DNA of 64,000 nucleotides from JACCTU01 sp963798985 (GTDB lineage Bacteria; Actinomycetota; Thermoleophilia; Gaiellales; Gaiellaceae), in NCBI GenBank assembly GCA_963798985.1, contig CAWCVL010000002.1, positions 124,001 to 188,000 on the forward strand, written 5' to 3'. This document shows positions 1 through 9,019 of the stretch, one piece after another. The position numbers and the translations under genes were made by a program. Position 1 is the stretch's first letter. Each line of letters starts with the position of its first letter. Below the pieces are notes generated by a model. The model was given only the letters and a program-made list of their open reading frames with translations, made no database searches and was not told where the DNA came from.

Positions 1-93
1 GAGTCGTACCCGCGGTACTCGAGCCGCTTGAGCCCCTGAAGGAGCAAGCGGCTTCGCCTCGCGGCTTCCGACGTATCCGATGATCCCGCACAT
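1..93 (-). CDS. glmS: Glucosamine-6-phosphate synthase (GFAT), N-terminus only, one frameshift
   Basis: Glutamine:fructose-6-phosphate aminotransferase makes glucosamine-6-P for peptidoglycan in the cytoplasm. Only the first ~31 residues are present; the gene runs off the left edge. The minus strand from the ATG at 93 reads MCGIIGYVGSRE, the hallmark start of class II (Ntn) amidotransferases whose Cys2 becomes the nucleophile after Met removal. It then shifts frame and continues as GLKRLEYRGYDS, also canonical. The shift is one extra A on the plus strand near 45-46 (CTG read as CTTG on the coding strand). It lies downstream of glmM, the preceding step in the same pathway, on the same strand. 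Confidence 0.88.
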   Translation of the reverse strand, partial: MCGIIGYVGSREAKPLAPSGAQAARVPRVRL

Positions 94-163
94 TGCGTAC
101 CCCCGTCGAATGCCGCGTTTGCCCGACTGACGTTCTGCCCGACGAACTGAGCCCTCGAAACGC

Positions 164-189
164 AAAAGCCCGGCTGCATGGCCGGATTT
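164..189 (-). terminator. Hairpin terminator between glmM and glmS
   Basis: CCGGC at 170-174 and GCCGG at 181-185 form a stem around a 6-base loop. The flanks AAAA (164-167) and TTT (187-189) extend the pairing and give a short U-run on minus-strand RNA. It sits 23 bases past the glmM stop, so it probably ends or attenuates glmM transcription before glmS. Confidence 0.5.
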
Positions 190-207
190 CCTCGTTGAAA
201 ACCGGAT

Positions 208-1467
208 TCAGCCGAGCTCTCGAGAGACGAGAGCCGAGATCCTACCACAGAGATTTTCGGCCTCAGCAAGGGTTTTTGCCTCCGCGAGGACGCGGACGAC
301 GGGCTCGGTCCCCGACGGGCGGACGAGCACGCGGCCCCCGTTTCCCGCGCCGAGAGCGTCGATCTCGGCGCGGAGCTGTGGCGGGATCACCCGAGTCCGG
401 ACCGGCACGTTCCGCTTCACCTGCGGCATCGGCCGCAGCACGGAGACCGCGTCTTCGAGCGTGCGGCCCTCGAGCGCGTCGCACAGGAGCAGCGCCGCCA
501 CGAGGCCGTCTCCGGTCACGTGGCCGTCGAGCCAGATGATGTGCCCCGACTGCTCGCCGCCGAGGATGCCGCCCTCGCGGCGGAGCGCCTCCAGCACGTA
601 GCGGTCGCCGACGTCGGTCGTCACGACGCGGATCCCGTGCTCTGCCATCAGCTCGTGGAAAGCCAGGTTGGTCATCACGGTCACGGCGACGAGGTCGACC
701 TTGCGGTGGAGCGCGAGCACGGCGAGGATCGCGTCGCCGTCGACCGCGTTGCCGCGCGCGTCGACCGCGAGCATCCGGTCGCCGTCGCCGTCGAACGCGA
801 CGCCGAGGTCGGCGCCGACGCGCGTCACCGTCTGCTGAAGCGTCCTCAGGTGCGTTGCGCCCGAGTCGACGTTGATGTTCGTCCCGTCCGGCTCGTCGCC
901 GATCGCGTACACCTCGGCGCCGAGCTGCTCGAACGCCTTCGGCGCGAGCTTCGCGTAGGCCCCGTTCGCGCTGTCGACGACGATCTTCAGTCCGGAGAGG
1001 TCGGTCCTGAAGCGCTCGAGCACGTGCTCGAGGTAGCTGTCGGTTGCGATCCCGACCTCGTCGATCGAGCCGCCTCCGCGCTCGGGCGCGTCGAACAGCG
1101 CCTCGATCTCCTCCTCCTGCGCGTCGACGAGCTTCTGGCCGTCGCGATCGAAGAACTTGACGCCGTTGTACTCCGGCGGGTTGTGCGACGCGGAGATGAC
1201 GACACCGAGGTCGAGCCGGAGCAGCGCGACCGCCGGCGTCGGCACCACGCCGCCGAGCACCGCGTGCCCGCCGGCGGCGACGACACCGCGCGCGAACGCC
1301 TGCTCGAGCTCCGGCCCCGACGCGCGCGTGTCGCGCCCGATGAAGACGCGCGCGTCGTCGCCGACCCAGAGCGTCGACGCCTTGCCGAGCCGCTCGACGA
1401 GCTCCGGCGTCATGAACTCGCCGACGACTCCGCGAACGCCGTCGGTCCCAAAGTATTTCCTAGCCAC
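208..1467 (-). CDS. glmM: Phosphoglucosamine mutase
   Basis: GlmM interconverts glucosamine-6-P and glucosamine-1-P on the way to UDP-GlcNAc. The 419-residue protein opens with KYFGTDGVRGVVGEFMTPE. It carries the phosphoserine loop VVISASHNPPEYNGVKFF (active Ser about residue 93), the metal loop DGDGDRM (about 230), the sugar-binding GEQSG (about 310) and the C-terminal phosphate loop RPSGTEPVVRV. It is slightly shorter than the usual ~445. The start is a GTG at 1467 because the family begins exactly here. It follows rplM-rpsI and precedes glmS, a conserved actinobacterial order. It is intact in one frame. Confidence 0.97.
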   Translation of the reverse strand: MARKYFGTDGVRGVVGEFMTPELVERLGKASTLWVGDDARVFIGRDTRASGPELEQAFARGVVAAGGHAVLGGVVPTPAVALLRLDLGVVISASHNPPEYNGVKFFDRDGQKLVDAQEEEIEALFDAPERGGGSIDEVGIATDSYLEHVLERFRTDLSGLKIVVDSANGAYAKLAPKAFEQLGAEVYAIGDEPDGTNINVDSGATHLRTLQQTVTRVGADLGVAFDGDGDRMLAVDARGNAVDGDAILAVLALHRKVDLVAVTVMTNLAFHELMAEHGIRVVTTDVGDRYVLEALRREGGILGGEQSGHIIWLDGHVTGDGLVAALLLCDALEGRTLEDAVSVLRPMPQVKRNVPVRTRVIPPQLRAEIDALGAGNGGRVLVRPSGTEPVVRVLAEAKTLAEAENLCGRISALVSRELG

Positions 1468-1506
1468 GGCGGGGAGACGGTAACGCTTCGCCGCGGAGGC
1501 GCGGAT

Positions 1507-1902
1507 CTAGCGCTTGGAGAACTGCGGCGCTTTGCGGGCCTTGTGCAGCCCGGCCTTCTTGCGCTCGACCTTGCGGGCATCCCGCGTCAGGAAGCCCTCG
1601 CGCTTCAGCGGAACCCGCAGCTCCGGGTCGGCCTCGACGAGCGCGCGCGCGATCCCGTGGCGCGTCGCACCTGCCTGACCGGAGGGCCCGCCGCCGTGCA
1701 CGCGGACGCGCAGGTCGAACGTCCCCTCGACGCCGGCGACCTTGAGCGGCGCGAGCACCATCTTGCGATGCGTGTCGCGCGGGAAGTAGTCCTCGATCGT
1801 GCGCCCGTTGAACCACGTCGTGCCGTCGCCCGGACGCAGGATCACGCGCGCGACCGACGTCTTGCGCTTGCCTGTGCCCCGATACTGCGCGGGCGTCGCC
1901 AC
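1507..1902 (-). CDS. rpsI: 30S ribosomal protein S9 (uS9)
   Basis: Small-subunit ribosomal protein whose C-terminal tail reaches the P site. The 131 residues contain the family core GTGKRKTSVARVILRPG near the N-terminus, GGGPSGQAGATRHGIARAL in the middle and the basic KKAGLHKARKAPQFSKR tail ending in the universal SKR. Length is typical. The GTG start shares one base with the rplM stop (TAGTG), so the two are translationally coupled as in most bacteria. Confidence 0.98.
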   Translation of the reverse strand: MATPAQYRGTGKRKTSVARVILRPGDGTTWFNGRTIEDYFPRDTHRKMVLAPLKVAGVEGTFDLRVRVHGGGPSGQAGATRHGIARALVEADPELRVPLKREGFLTRDARKVERKKAGLHKARKAPQFSKR

Positions 1903-2339
1903 TACTTGACCTCCAGCGGCTTCGGGTCCTGCGCGGCATGCGGGTGCTCGGGGCCTGCGTAGATCTTCAGCTTGACGAGCTGGCGCGCAGCGAGCTTGTT
2001 CTTGGGCAGCATCCCCTTCACCGCGACGCGCAGCACCTCGGTCGGACGACGCTCGAGCTGCTCGCGCAGCGTGCGCTGCTTGATCCCGCCCGGGTAACCC
2101 GAGTGCCGGTAGTAGATCTTGTCGTCGAGCTTCTTGCCGGTGACCGCGATCTTCTCGGCGTTCACGACGACGACGAAGTCGCCCGTGTCGACGTGCGGCG
2201 TGTACACCGGCTTGTCCTTGCCGCGGAGCACGTCGGCGATGCGCGTCGCGAGACGGCCCAGGGTCTGGCCCTCGGCGTCCACGACGTGCCAGCGGCGCTC
2301 GATCTCGCCGGGCTTTGCGGTGTAGGTCTTTGCGCTCAT
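1902..2339 (-). CDS. rplM: 50S ribosomal protein L13 (uL13)
   Basis: Early-assembly large-subunit protein of 145 residues. Visible signatures are KTYTAKPGEIERRWHVVDA at the start, LGRLATRIADVLRGKDKP and the L13 signature region around MLPKNKLAARQLVKLKIYAG. The ATG at 2339 matches the family start; a longer upstream reading exists but belongs to the MFS gene in another frame. It directly precedes rpsI and lies 17 bases after the MFS stop, so an upstream promoter may drive the whole UDG-MFS-rplM-rpsI-glmM run. No strong ribosome binding site is visible. Confidence 0.98.
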   Translation of the reverse strand: MSAKTYTAKPGEIERRWHVVDAEGQTLGRLATRIADVLRGKDKPVYTPHVDTGDFVVVVNAEKIAVTGKKLDDKIYYRHSGYPGGIKQRTLREQLERRPTEVLRVAVKGMLPKNKLAARQLVKLKIYAGPEHPHAAQDPKPLEVK

Positions 2340-2356
2340 GAAAAGACGACGGATGA

Positions 2357-3588
2357 CTACGTCCGCCGGGCGGCGATTGTAGCAGGGGGCTGCTGGCGGC
2401 GGATGAGCCGGACCAGCGGCAGGAGCACCAAAACGGTGGCCCCGACGGCGAGCGCCGACACCCCGAGGGCGTCCAGCGCGAGCCCTCCGAGGAGCGCCAG
2501 GGCGGCCGCCGTCATCGCGGACAGGAGGTCGCTGAAGCCGAGCAGCTTGCCCCGCTCGGCCGGCGCCGCGCGGTCGGCGAGCTGGGCCGTCGCGGCGACG
2601 AAGGAGAGGTTCCAGCCGAGGCCGAGGCCGAAGAGCAGCACCGCCGGTCCCGAGCACGCTCTCGAACCAGGTCAGGCCGATGCAGGAGAACGGCCATCAA
2701 GCACCAGGCCCGAGTAGAGGGAGACGCCGCGGCCGATCCGGTCGATCAGCGGCCCGACGAAGAGCACGAGCGCGTACATGCCGAGCACGTGCGCGCCGAT
2801 GATCGGGAAGACGTCCTCCTGCGACGTGGTGGTGGTGCTCGACGACCACGTAGCCGGTGAGGTTCATCACCGAGGCCATCACGGCGAGGCTCGCGACTGC
2901 GGCGATCATCGCCGGCACGACGCCGGGGCGGCGCAGGATCTCGCTCAGCGGAGCGGCGGCGGTCGGCGGCGGCGCTCCGGCATGCGCGCCGAGCTGCTCG
3001 GCGATCCGCTTCGGGTCCGGCCGGATGAAGAGGCTGATCGCGCAGGCGACGAGCGCGAGGCCCGCCGGCGACGAGCCAGGGGAGCGTCAGCGCTTCCGGC
3101 TCGAGCTCCTTGCCGGCGAAGAGCGGTGCGAAGACCGCCGGGCCGAGGATCGCCCCGAACACGGAGCCGAAGAGGACGTACGAGATCCCGCGCGCGCGGC
3201 GCTCCGGCGGGTACATGTCGCCGGCGGCGGTGCGCGCGAGCAGCGCGACGCCGCCCGCTGCGCCCGTCAGCGCCATGCCGGCGATCACGGCGGCGGTCGA
3301 GCCGGTGCGCGTCGCGAGCGCGACGAGCGAGCAGCCGATCGACGCGATCACGAACCCGACGGCGATCACCGGCACGCGGCCGAAGTGGTCCATCGCGCGC
3401 CCGGCCGGCAGCGCGGCGAGCCCCGAAGACGCGAGGAAGATCGCCGGGCCGAGCCCGAGCAGCCCCTCGATCCCGGTGATCTGCACGAACGTGATCGAGT
3501 TCACGGCCGCCGCGAGCTGGAAGAGGCACGAGTTCACCGCGAGCGCTGCGGCGAGCAGGATCGTGTTGCGCTTGACGTTCAGAGGCAT
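2357..3588 (-). CDS. Major facilitator superfamily transporter (several frameshifts)
   Basis: A 12-helix secondary transporter of about 400 residues, substrate unknown. The first half reads cleanly from ATG 3588: NTILLAAALAVNSCLFQLAA, the MFS loop 2-3 motif AGRAMDHFGRVPVIAVGF (G-x-x-x-D-x-x-G-R) at about residue 60-75, then GISYVLFGSVFGAILGPAVF. Homology continues in other frames through LALVACAISLFIRP, VLGMYALVLFVGPLIDRIGR and GLGLGWNLSFVAATAQL. This implies indels near 3065, 2830, 2695 and 2650. Its start overlaps the UDG stop by 10 bases. The resemblance is to multidrug or metabolite MFS proteins, with nothing to fix a substrate. Confidence 0.8.
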
Positions 3589-4099
3589 GCGGCAAGCGTC
3601 GCACGGAACTCGGCTGCGCCGCCGTGCGACGGATGGCGCACGTACGGCGCGCCGAGCGCCTGCTCCGCGAGCCGTCCGACGGCGAGCACGCGCCGACCCT
3701 CGGCGACGCGCTCGACGAACGGCAGCCCCGCCGGCGATCTCGGCGGCGGTCGGTCGGCGGTTGGAGCGCGGCACGCCCGGGCGGTGCGGATGCGTCGGCA
3801 CGAGGTTCCAGAGCAGCACGTCGTCGGCGATCCCGAGCTCGGCCAGCGTGCGGTGCACGATCGTCGCGCTGATCTCCGCAGGGCCGGTGCCGGTCAGCTG
3901 TCGCTCGGAGGTGAACGCGATCCCGGAGACCCTGCGCGCCGTTGTAGCCGGCCGCCTCGCCGACGAGCAGGATCGACGCGCTCGCTCCGCGCGCCCAGGT
4001 ACTCGACGCAGCCGCTTGCGCCGGCAGCGGCGACTCCGCGTACTGGTTGTACGTCGAGCCGATCTGCGCCGCCGCGAGCGCTTCGACCAACTGGCTCAT
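3579..4099 (-). CDS. Uracil-DNA glycosylase superfamily protein (frameshifted)
   Basis: A small DNA-repair glycosylase of about 170 residues. Rebuilt across frames it reads GSTYNQYAES, then LLVGEAAGYNGARVSGIAFT, then VLLWNLVPTHPHRPG, RSNRRPTAAEIAGG and YVRHPSHGGAAEFRATLAAC. The GEAxG loop and the His-rich PTHPHRPG segment followed by a C-terminal HPSHGG fit the UDG superfamily used for deaminated bases; which family (4, 5 or a relative) I cannot tell. At least two indels lie near 3945 and 3740. The ATG at 4099 is divergent from acyP and the stop overlaps the MFS start. Confidence 0.72.
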
Positions 4100-4120
4100 C
4101 GGCACGTGACCCTACGCGAC

Positions 4121-4162
4121 GTGCCCTGGTGCCAGGCACCGGGGCACGGCCGAAAGGGACAA
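4121..4162. repeat. Dispersed near-palindromic repeat, copy 1
   Basis: Bases 4121-4147 form a 13-base inverted repeat around a central A with a single T-G wobble (arms GTGCCCTGGTGCC and GGCACCGGGGCAC). The pentamer GACAA follows 10 bases later at 4158-4162. An almost identical copy with GACAA at the same offset occurs at 47728-47769. Here it lies between the divergent UDG and acyP starts and ends 6 bases before the acyP ATG, so it cannot be a simple terminator. Confidence 0.85.
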
Positions 4163-4168
4163 TGCGGC

Positions 4169-4444
4169 ATGGGAACGATCCGCCAACGCGTCGTCGTGCA
4201 CGGGCGCGTCCAGGGCGTCTTCTTTCGCGATGAGACACGGCGACTCGCCGAGCGGCACAGTGTCGCGGGGTCGATCCGGAACACGACGGACGGGACGGTC
4301 GAGGCGGTGTTCGAGGGGGCGCCGGAGGTCGTCGCGAAGCTGGTCGCGTACTGCCGCGAAGGGCCGCGCGGCGCCGCAGTCGAACGCGTCGAGCTCTACG
4401 AGGAGTCGCCCGAAGGCCTACGCGGTTTTCGCATCACGGGCTGA
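4169..4444 (+). CDS. acyP: Acylphosphatase
   Basis: Cytoplasmic enzyme that hydrolyses acyl-phosphates. The 91-residue protein has the family's two catalytic blocks: VHGRVQGVFFRDETRRLAE near residues 10-28 with the phosphate-binding Arg, and GSIRNTTDGTVEAVFEG near 34-50 with the catalytic Asn. The C-terminal GLRGFRITG is also typical. The ATG at 4169 matches the family start. It is intact. It ends back to back with guaA (stops adjacent at 4442-4444 and 4445-4447), so the two are convergent and unrelated in transcription. Confidence 0.95.
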   Translation: MGTIRQRVVVHGRVQGVFFRDETRRLAERHSVAGSIRNTTDGTVEAVFEGAPEVVAKLVAYCREGPRGAAVERVELYEESPEGLRGFRITG

Positions 4445-5994
4445 TCACTCCCACTCGATCGTCGCGGGCGGCTTCGAGGAGAGGTCGAGCGCGACGCGGT
4501 TCACGCCGGGATCTCGTTGATGATCCGGGACGAGATCGTCTCGAGCAGGTCGTACGGCAGGCGCGCCCAGTCGGCGGTCATCGCGTCCTCGGACGTGACG
4601 GCGCGAATCACGATCGGGTACTCGTACGTGCGCTCGTCGCCCATCACGCCGACCGAGCGAATCGCAGGCAGCACGGCGAAGCACTGCCACAGCTCGCGGT
4701 AGAGCCCCGCACGGCGGATCTCCTCGAGCAGGATCGCGTCCGCCTCGCGCAGGATCTCGAGCCGTTCGTTCGTCACCTCGCCGATGATCCGGATCGCGAG
4801 CCCGGGGCCGGGGAACGGATGCCGCCACACCATCCGCTCGTGCAGGCCCAACTCCTCGCCGACTCGCCGCACCTCGTCCTTGAACAGCATCCGGAGCGGC
4901 TCGACGAGGTCCATCTCCATGTGCTCCGGCAGCCCGCCGACGTTGTGGTGCGACTTGATCGTCGCGGCGACGCCGTCGCTCCCGCCGGACTCGATCACGT
5001 CGGAGTAGAGCGTTCCCTGGACGAGGAACGGGACGCTGCCGATCCGCTTCGCCTCCTCCTCGAAGACGCGGATGAACTCCTCCCCGATCCGCATGCGCTT
5101 CTCCTCGGGATCCGCGATCCCCTCGAGCCTCGCCAGGAACCGCTGCTGCGCCTGCACGTGGACCAGCGGGACGTGAAAGTGCTTCTCGAACGTCTCGATG
5201 ACCTGGAGCGCCTCGTCCTTGCGCATGAAGCCGTGGTCGACGAACACGCACGTGAGCTGATCGCCGATGGCTTTGTGCACGAGCAGCGCAGCAACCGCTG
5301 AGTCGACACCGCCGGAGAGCGCGCAGAGCACGCGCGACGACCCGACCTGCGCGCGGATCCGCTCGACCTGCTCCTCGATCACGGCGGCCGGAGTCCACGT
5401 GGGCGGCGCCCCAGCGACCTCGTAGAGGAAGTTCTTCAGCAGGTCCTGCCCGTGCGGCGTGTGGACGACCTCCGGGTGGAACTGCACGCCGTAGAGCTTC
5501 CGGCCCGGCTCCTCGAACGCCGCAACGGGCGTCGACGGAGACTCTCCGACGACGCGCGCCCCCTCGGGCGGAGCGGTGACCGAGTCGCGGTGCGACATCC
5601 ACACCGTCTGCTCGGTCGGCAGGTCGCGGAACAGCTCGCTCTCCTCCGCCCGCAGCTCGGTCTTGCCGAACTCCGACGCGCCCGTGCGCTCGACCTTGCC
5701 CCCCAGGTCGAGCGCCATCAGCTGCGCGCCGTAACAGATGCCGAGCGTCGGGATACCGAGCTCGAAGATGCCGGGGTCGACCCGGGGCGCGTGCTCCGCG
5801 TACACCGACGCAGGCCCGCCGGAGAGGATCACCGCGTACGGGTTCCGCGCACGGATCTGCTCGGGCGTCACCTTGTGCGAGACGAGCTCCGAGTACACCC
5901 GCGCGTCGCGGACGCGTCGCGCGATCAGCTGCGCGTACTGGCCGCCGAAGTCGAGCACCAGCACGGGGCGCTCCTCCGGAGCCGGCTCGGGCAC
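4445..5994 (-). CDS. guaA: GMP synthase, glutamine-hydrolysing (one frameshift at the C-terminus)
   Basis: Converts XMP to GMP using glutamine. The GATase domain has LGICYGAQLMALDLGG (nucleophile Cys about 86) and GVQFHPEVVHT (His/Glu). The ATP-pyrophosphatase domain has the P-loop CALSGGVDSAVAALL at about residue 225. The dimerisation domain reads HPFPGPGLAIRIIGEVT onward. In the first frame it stops at 4501 just after SSRIINEIP. The invariant tail VNRVALDLSSKPPATIEWE follows in another frame to a stop at 4445, so one G is missing near 4507 (GGG read as GG). guaB ends 16 bases upstream, giving a two-gene purine operon. Confidence 0.96.
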
Positions 5995-6010
5995 CGGCAG
6001 CCGGACGACC

Positions 6011-7522
6011 TCAGCGCCGATAGTTCGGCGCCTCCTTCGTGATCGTCACGTCGTGCGGGTGCGACTCGCGCAGGCCCGCGCCGGTGATCCGCACGAACTT
6101 CGCGTCCTTCAGCTCCGCGATCGTGGCGGCGCCGCAGTAGCCCATCGCCTGCCGCAGCCCGCCGACGAGCTGGTACAGCACGTTCCGCATCGGGCCCTTG
6201 TAGGGAACGCGCCCCTCGATCCCCTCGGGGACCATCCTCTCGACGTCCTCGACGTCACCTTGGAAGTAGCGGTCCTTCGAGTACCCGCGCGCCTTCATCG
6301 CGCCGATCGACCCCATGCCGCGGTATTCCTTGTAGCGCTCGCCCTGGCTCATCACGACGTCGCCGGGACTCTCCTCGGTGCCGGCGAAGAACGAGCCGAG
6401 CATCGCGGCGTCGGCCCCCGCGGCGAGTGCCTTCGCGAGGTCACCGGAGGACGTCATCCCGCCGTCGGCGATCAGCGGCACGTCGTGCCGTGCACACACC
6501 TGCGCGCAGTCGTAGATCGCGGTGATCTGCGGGACGCCGACGCCCGCGACGACGCGCGTCGTGCAGATCGATCCAGGCCCGACGCCGACCTTGACCGCAT
6601 CGGCCCCGGCTTCGATCAGCATGTCCGCCGCCTCCGCGGTCGCGACGTTCCCCGCGACGAGCTCGACCTCGAGCGCCGACTTCAGCTTGCGCGCCATCTC
6701 GATCACGGACAGCGAGTGCCCGTGCGCCGTGTCGAGCACGAGCGCGTCGACGCCTGCCTCGACGAGCGCCTCCGCACGGTCGAGCGCGTCGGGCCCGACG
6801 CCGACGGCGGCAGCGACGCGAAGCCGTCCCTGCTCGTCCTTCGTGGCGAGCGGATAGTCGGCGCGCTTCTGGATGTCCTTCACGGTGATCAGCCCCGTGA
6901 TGCGCCCGTCGGAGTCGACGATCGGGAGCTTCTCGATCTTGTGCCGGTGCAGGATCTCCTCGGCCTCGCGAAGCGTCGTGCCCTGCGGCGCGGTGACGAG
7001 CCCGCGCGCGGTCATCAGCTCCGAGACCGGTCGTGTCTCGTCGCGCTGGAAGCGCAGGTCGCGGTTCGTGAGGATGCCGACCAGCAAGCCCTCAGCGTCG
7101 GTGATCGGCACGCCGGAGATGCGGTAGCGCGCCATCAGCTCGAGCGCGTCGCGGACGAGCGCGCTCGGGGGCAGCGTCACCGGCTCCGTGATCATCCCGG
7201 CCTCGGAGCGCTTCACCCGGTCGACCTCGGCGACCTGCTCGGGGATCGAGAGGTTCCGGTGGACAACGCCGATTCCGCCCTCTCGCGCGAGCGCGATCGC
7301 CATCGGCGCCTCGGTCACCGTGTCCATCGCCGCCGAGAGGACCGGCACCTCGATCGAGATGCCCCGTGTGAAGCGTGTCCTCGTCGAGACGTCGTTCGGG
7401 AGGACGGCCGACTCGGCCGGGACGAGCAGAACGTCGTCGAAGGTGAGCCCTTCCTTGGCGAACTTCGCCTCGAGCGAAAGGAGGCGTTCGAGGTCGAGTC
7501 GTCCGAGCTCCAGCCCTTCCAA
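6011..7522 (-). CDS. guaB: IMP dehydrogenase
   Basis: Oxidises IMP to XMP with NAD, feeding the adjacent guaA. The barrel starts with AKEGLTFDDVLLVPAES. Two CBS domains follow (ITEPVTLPPSALVRDALELM and VTAPQGTTLREAEEIL, residues ~95-215). Then come VGPDALDRAEALVEAGVDAL, the catalytic loop GVGPGSICTTRVVAGVGVPQ and the mobile flap. The likely start is TTG 7522 (503 residues, normal size). The same frame stays open upstream to about 7693, but that adds residues with no family similarity. The start is therefore the least certain part. It is intact in one frame. Confidence 0.95.
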   Translation of the reverse strand: MEGLELGRLDLERLLSLEAKFAKEGLTFDDVLLVPAESAVLPNDVSTRTRFTRGISIEVPVLSAAMDTVTEAPMAIALAREGGIGVVHRNLSIPEQVAEVDRVKRSEAGMITEPVTLPPSALVRDALELMARYRISGVPITDAEGLLVGILTNRDLRFQRDETRPVSELMTARGLVTAPQGTTLREAEEILHRHKIEKLPIVDSDGRITGLITVKDIQKRADYPLATKDEQGRLRVAAAVGVGPDALDRAEALVEAGVDALVLDTAHGHSLSVIEMARKLKSALEVELVAGNVATAEAADMLIEAGADAVKVGVGPGSICTTRVVAGVGVPQITAIYDCAQVCARHDVPLIADGGMTSSGDLAKALAAGADAAMLGSFFAGTEESPGDVVMSQGERYKEYRGMGSIGAMKARGYSKDRYFQGDVEDVERMVPEGIEGRVPYKGPMRNVLYQLVGGLRQAMGYCGAATIAELKDAKFVRITGAGLRESHPHDVTITKEAPNYRR

Positions 7523-7738
7523 GGACCCGAGCCTACCACCGGCCTCCGACGACAACCGAAGCGCAATCTGGCGCGAACAGGATCCGAACAGGGCGTCGGC
7601 ATCATGGGCTTCGGAATGCGCTGGACCTCCCCTCCGCGCATCCCCCTCAAAGCGCGCTGACGGCGGGCTCTGTGGGTGCCGCCTCCACGGCACCAGGACG
7701 CTCGCCGTTTGCGCCTGGTCCGCCCCCGCTAGACGAAA

Positions 7739-7764
7739 GAGGGCGCGGACGAATCCGCGCCCTC
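7739..7764 (-). terminator. Perfect 11-bp hairpin after the DUF6458 gene
   Basis: GAGGGCGCGGA (7739-7749) pairs perfectly with 7754-7764 around a CGAA loop. On minus-strand RNA it is followed by UUUCGUCU, a weak U-run, and it starts 25 bases past the DUF6458 stop. It probably ends that short transcript and separates it from the guaB leader. Confidence 0.65.
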
Positions 7765-7789
7765 AGGCGTCGTTCGAAAACCGACGCGG

Positions 7790-7993
7790 TTAGCGGTACA
7801 CGACCTCGTCGCGCTCGCGGTGGTATCCGCCCCAGCTCGACCAAAAGATGAGCGAGAGCACCGCACCGATCGCGCCGACGACGAGCAGGATCCAGCCGAT
7901 CGTGACCAGGTCGATTCCGCTGACCGAGACGTCGACGGCCCAGATCAGGATGGCGCCGATCGCGATCAACAGCAGGCTTGTGGTGATACCCAT
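7790..7993 (-). CDS. DUF6458-type two-helix membrane protein
   Basis: A 67-residue protein with two hydrophobic helices (SLLLIAIGAILIWAV at residues ~6-20 and TIGWILLVVGAIGAVLSLIF at ~31-50) and a charged C-terminus HRERDEVVYR. This architecture and the starting GITTSLLLIAIGAILIWAV are typical of the actinobacterial DUF6458 family, whose function is unknown. A good ribosome binding site (AGGAG) lies 8 bases before the ATG. It stands alone between guaB and pfkB and is followed by its own hairpin terminator. Confidence 0.85.
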   Translation of the reverse strand: MGITTSLLLIAIGAILIWAVDVSVSGIDLVTIGWILLVVGAIGAVLSLIFWSSWGGYHRERDEVVYR

Positions 7994-8068
7994 GGTTTCA
8001 GGCTCCTTTCGATTGCTCGGTGGTGCAACGCCCGAGCAGCCCCCTTCGATACGGGCGCCTGCAGGCCT

Positions 8069-9019
8069 TTAGGTTTCCACCGGATCCAGGGCACTCACCT
8101 CGACCTGCCCGGAGAGGCGGCCCGCCTCGCGCGGCTCGAAGCGCCCGGCTCCGACCTCCAGCGTCGAGGTGGAGGCCGCCGCGACCGCGTAGCGGAGCGA
8201 GTCGGCGAACGGCCGGCCCGCCAGCCTCGTGGCGAGGAACGCGGCGGTGAGCACGTCCCCCGCGCCTGCGACCGACACGGGCTCGACCGTCGGAGCGCTC
8301 GCGTGGAAGCGCTGTGCGGGCCGCTCCTCGCGGGTCAGGCCGTAGCACCCGCTGTCGAGCGTGATCAGCACGGTGCGGGCGCCGAGGTCTGCGATCGCGT
8401 CGAGCGCCATCAGGAAGTCCTCGCCCTCGAGCTCCTGGTCGACGAGCGCCTCCGCCTCGTGCTGGTTCGGCGCGACGAGCGAGGGCTCCGCCTCGAGCCC
8501 GAGTCGCAGCGGCTCGCCGTCGGTGTCGAGGACGGTGCGCACGCCCATCCGGTTGAGCTCGCGAATCGCGTCGGCGTAGAACGACTCGGCGACACCGCGC
8601 GGGAGCGAGCCCGCGAAGACGACCGCCTCGGCTCCGCGGGCGAGATAGCGCAGCTTCTCGCGCAGCATCTCGAGCTCCTCGGGCTCGACGTGCGGGCCCC
8701 ACTCGTTGATCTCCGTGAACGAGCTGCTCGTCGGGTCGACCACCGCAGTCGACGTGCGCGACTCGTCCGCGATCCGGACGAAGTCGTTCAGGATCGCCTC
8801 GGCCGTCAGCTCCTCGACGATGCGCGTGCCCGTGCGACCGCCGGCGAGCCCCGTTGCGACGACGGGCACGTCGAGCCGTTTGAGCGCACGCGCGACGTTG
8901 ATCCCCTTGCCGCCCGCGAGCGTCACGCCCTGGCTCGCACGGTGACGGTGGCCCTGAAGGAAGTTCGGGACCGTCAGCGTGCGGTCCAGCGCAGCGTTGA
9001 GGGTGACGGTGACGATCAT
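8069..9019 (-). CDS. 1-phosphofructokinase family (PfkB) sugar kinase
   Basis: Ribokinase-fold kinase of 316 residues, probably phosphorylating fructose-1-P or tagatose-6-P. The N-terminus VTVTLNAALDRTLTVPNF is typical of FruK/LacC. The PfkB signature 1 GGKGINVARALKRLDVPVVA lies near residue 38. The C-terminal signature VSVAGAGDVLTAAFLATRLA near 250 holds the catalytic Asp of GAGD. The ATG overlaps the dacA stop by 4 bases (ATGA), so it is the last gene of the pyrF-LysM-dacA-pfkB run. No PTS genes are nearby, so the substrate stays open. Confidence 0.88.
   Translation of the reverse strand: MIVTVTLNAALDRTLTVPNFLQGHRHRASQGVTLAGGKGINVARALKRLDVPVVATGLAGGRTGTRIVEELTAEAILNDFVRIADESRTSTAVVDPTSSSFTEINEWGPHVEPEELEMLREKLRYLARGAEAVVFAGSLPRGVAESFYADAIRELNRMGVRTVLDTDGEPLRLGLEAEPSLVAPNQHEAEALVDQELEGEDFLMALDAIADLGARTVLITLDSGCYGLTREERPAQRFHASAPTVEPVSVAGAGDVLTAAFLATRLAGRPFADSLRYAVAAASTSTLEVGAGRFEPREAGRLSGQVEVSALDPVET

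Noticed and set aside
520..1962. Long plus-strand open frames opposite glmM and rpsI, and many similar antisense frames elsewhere
   Set aside because: High GC keeps the antisense frame free of stops. Their products are Arg/Ala/Asp-rich and the opposite strand encodes clear protein families.
7523..7693. N-terminal extension of IMP dehydrogenase
   Set aside because: The added residues have no family similarity and include a Gly/Arg-rich stretch typical of untranslated GC-rich DNA; normal length is reached at 7522.
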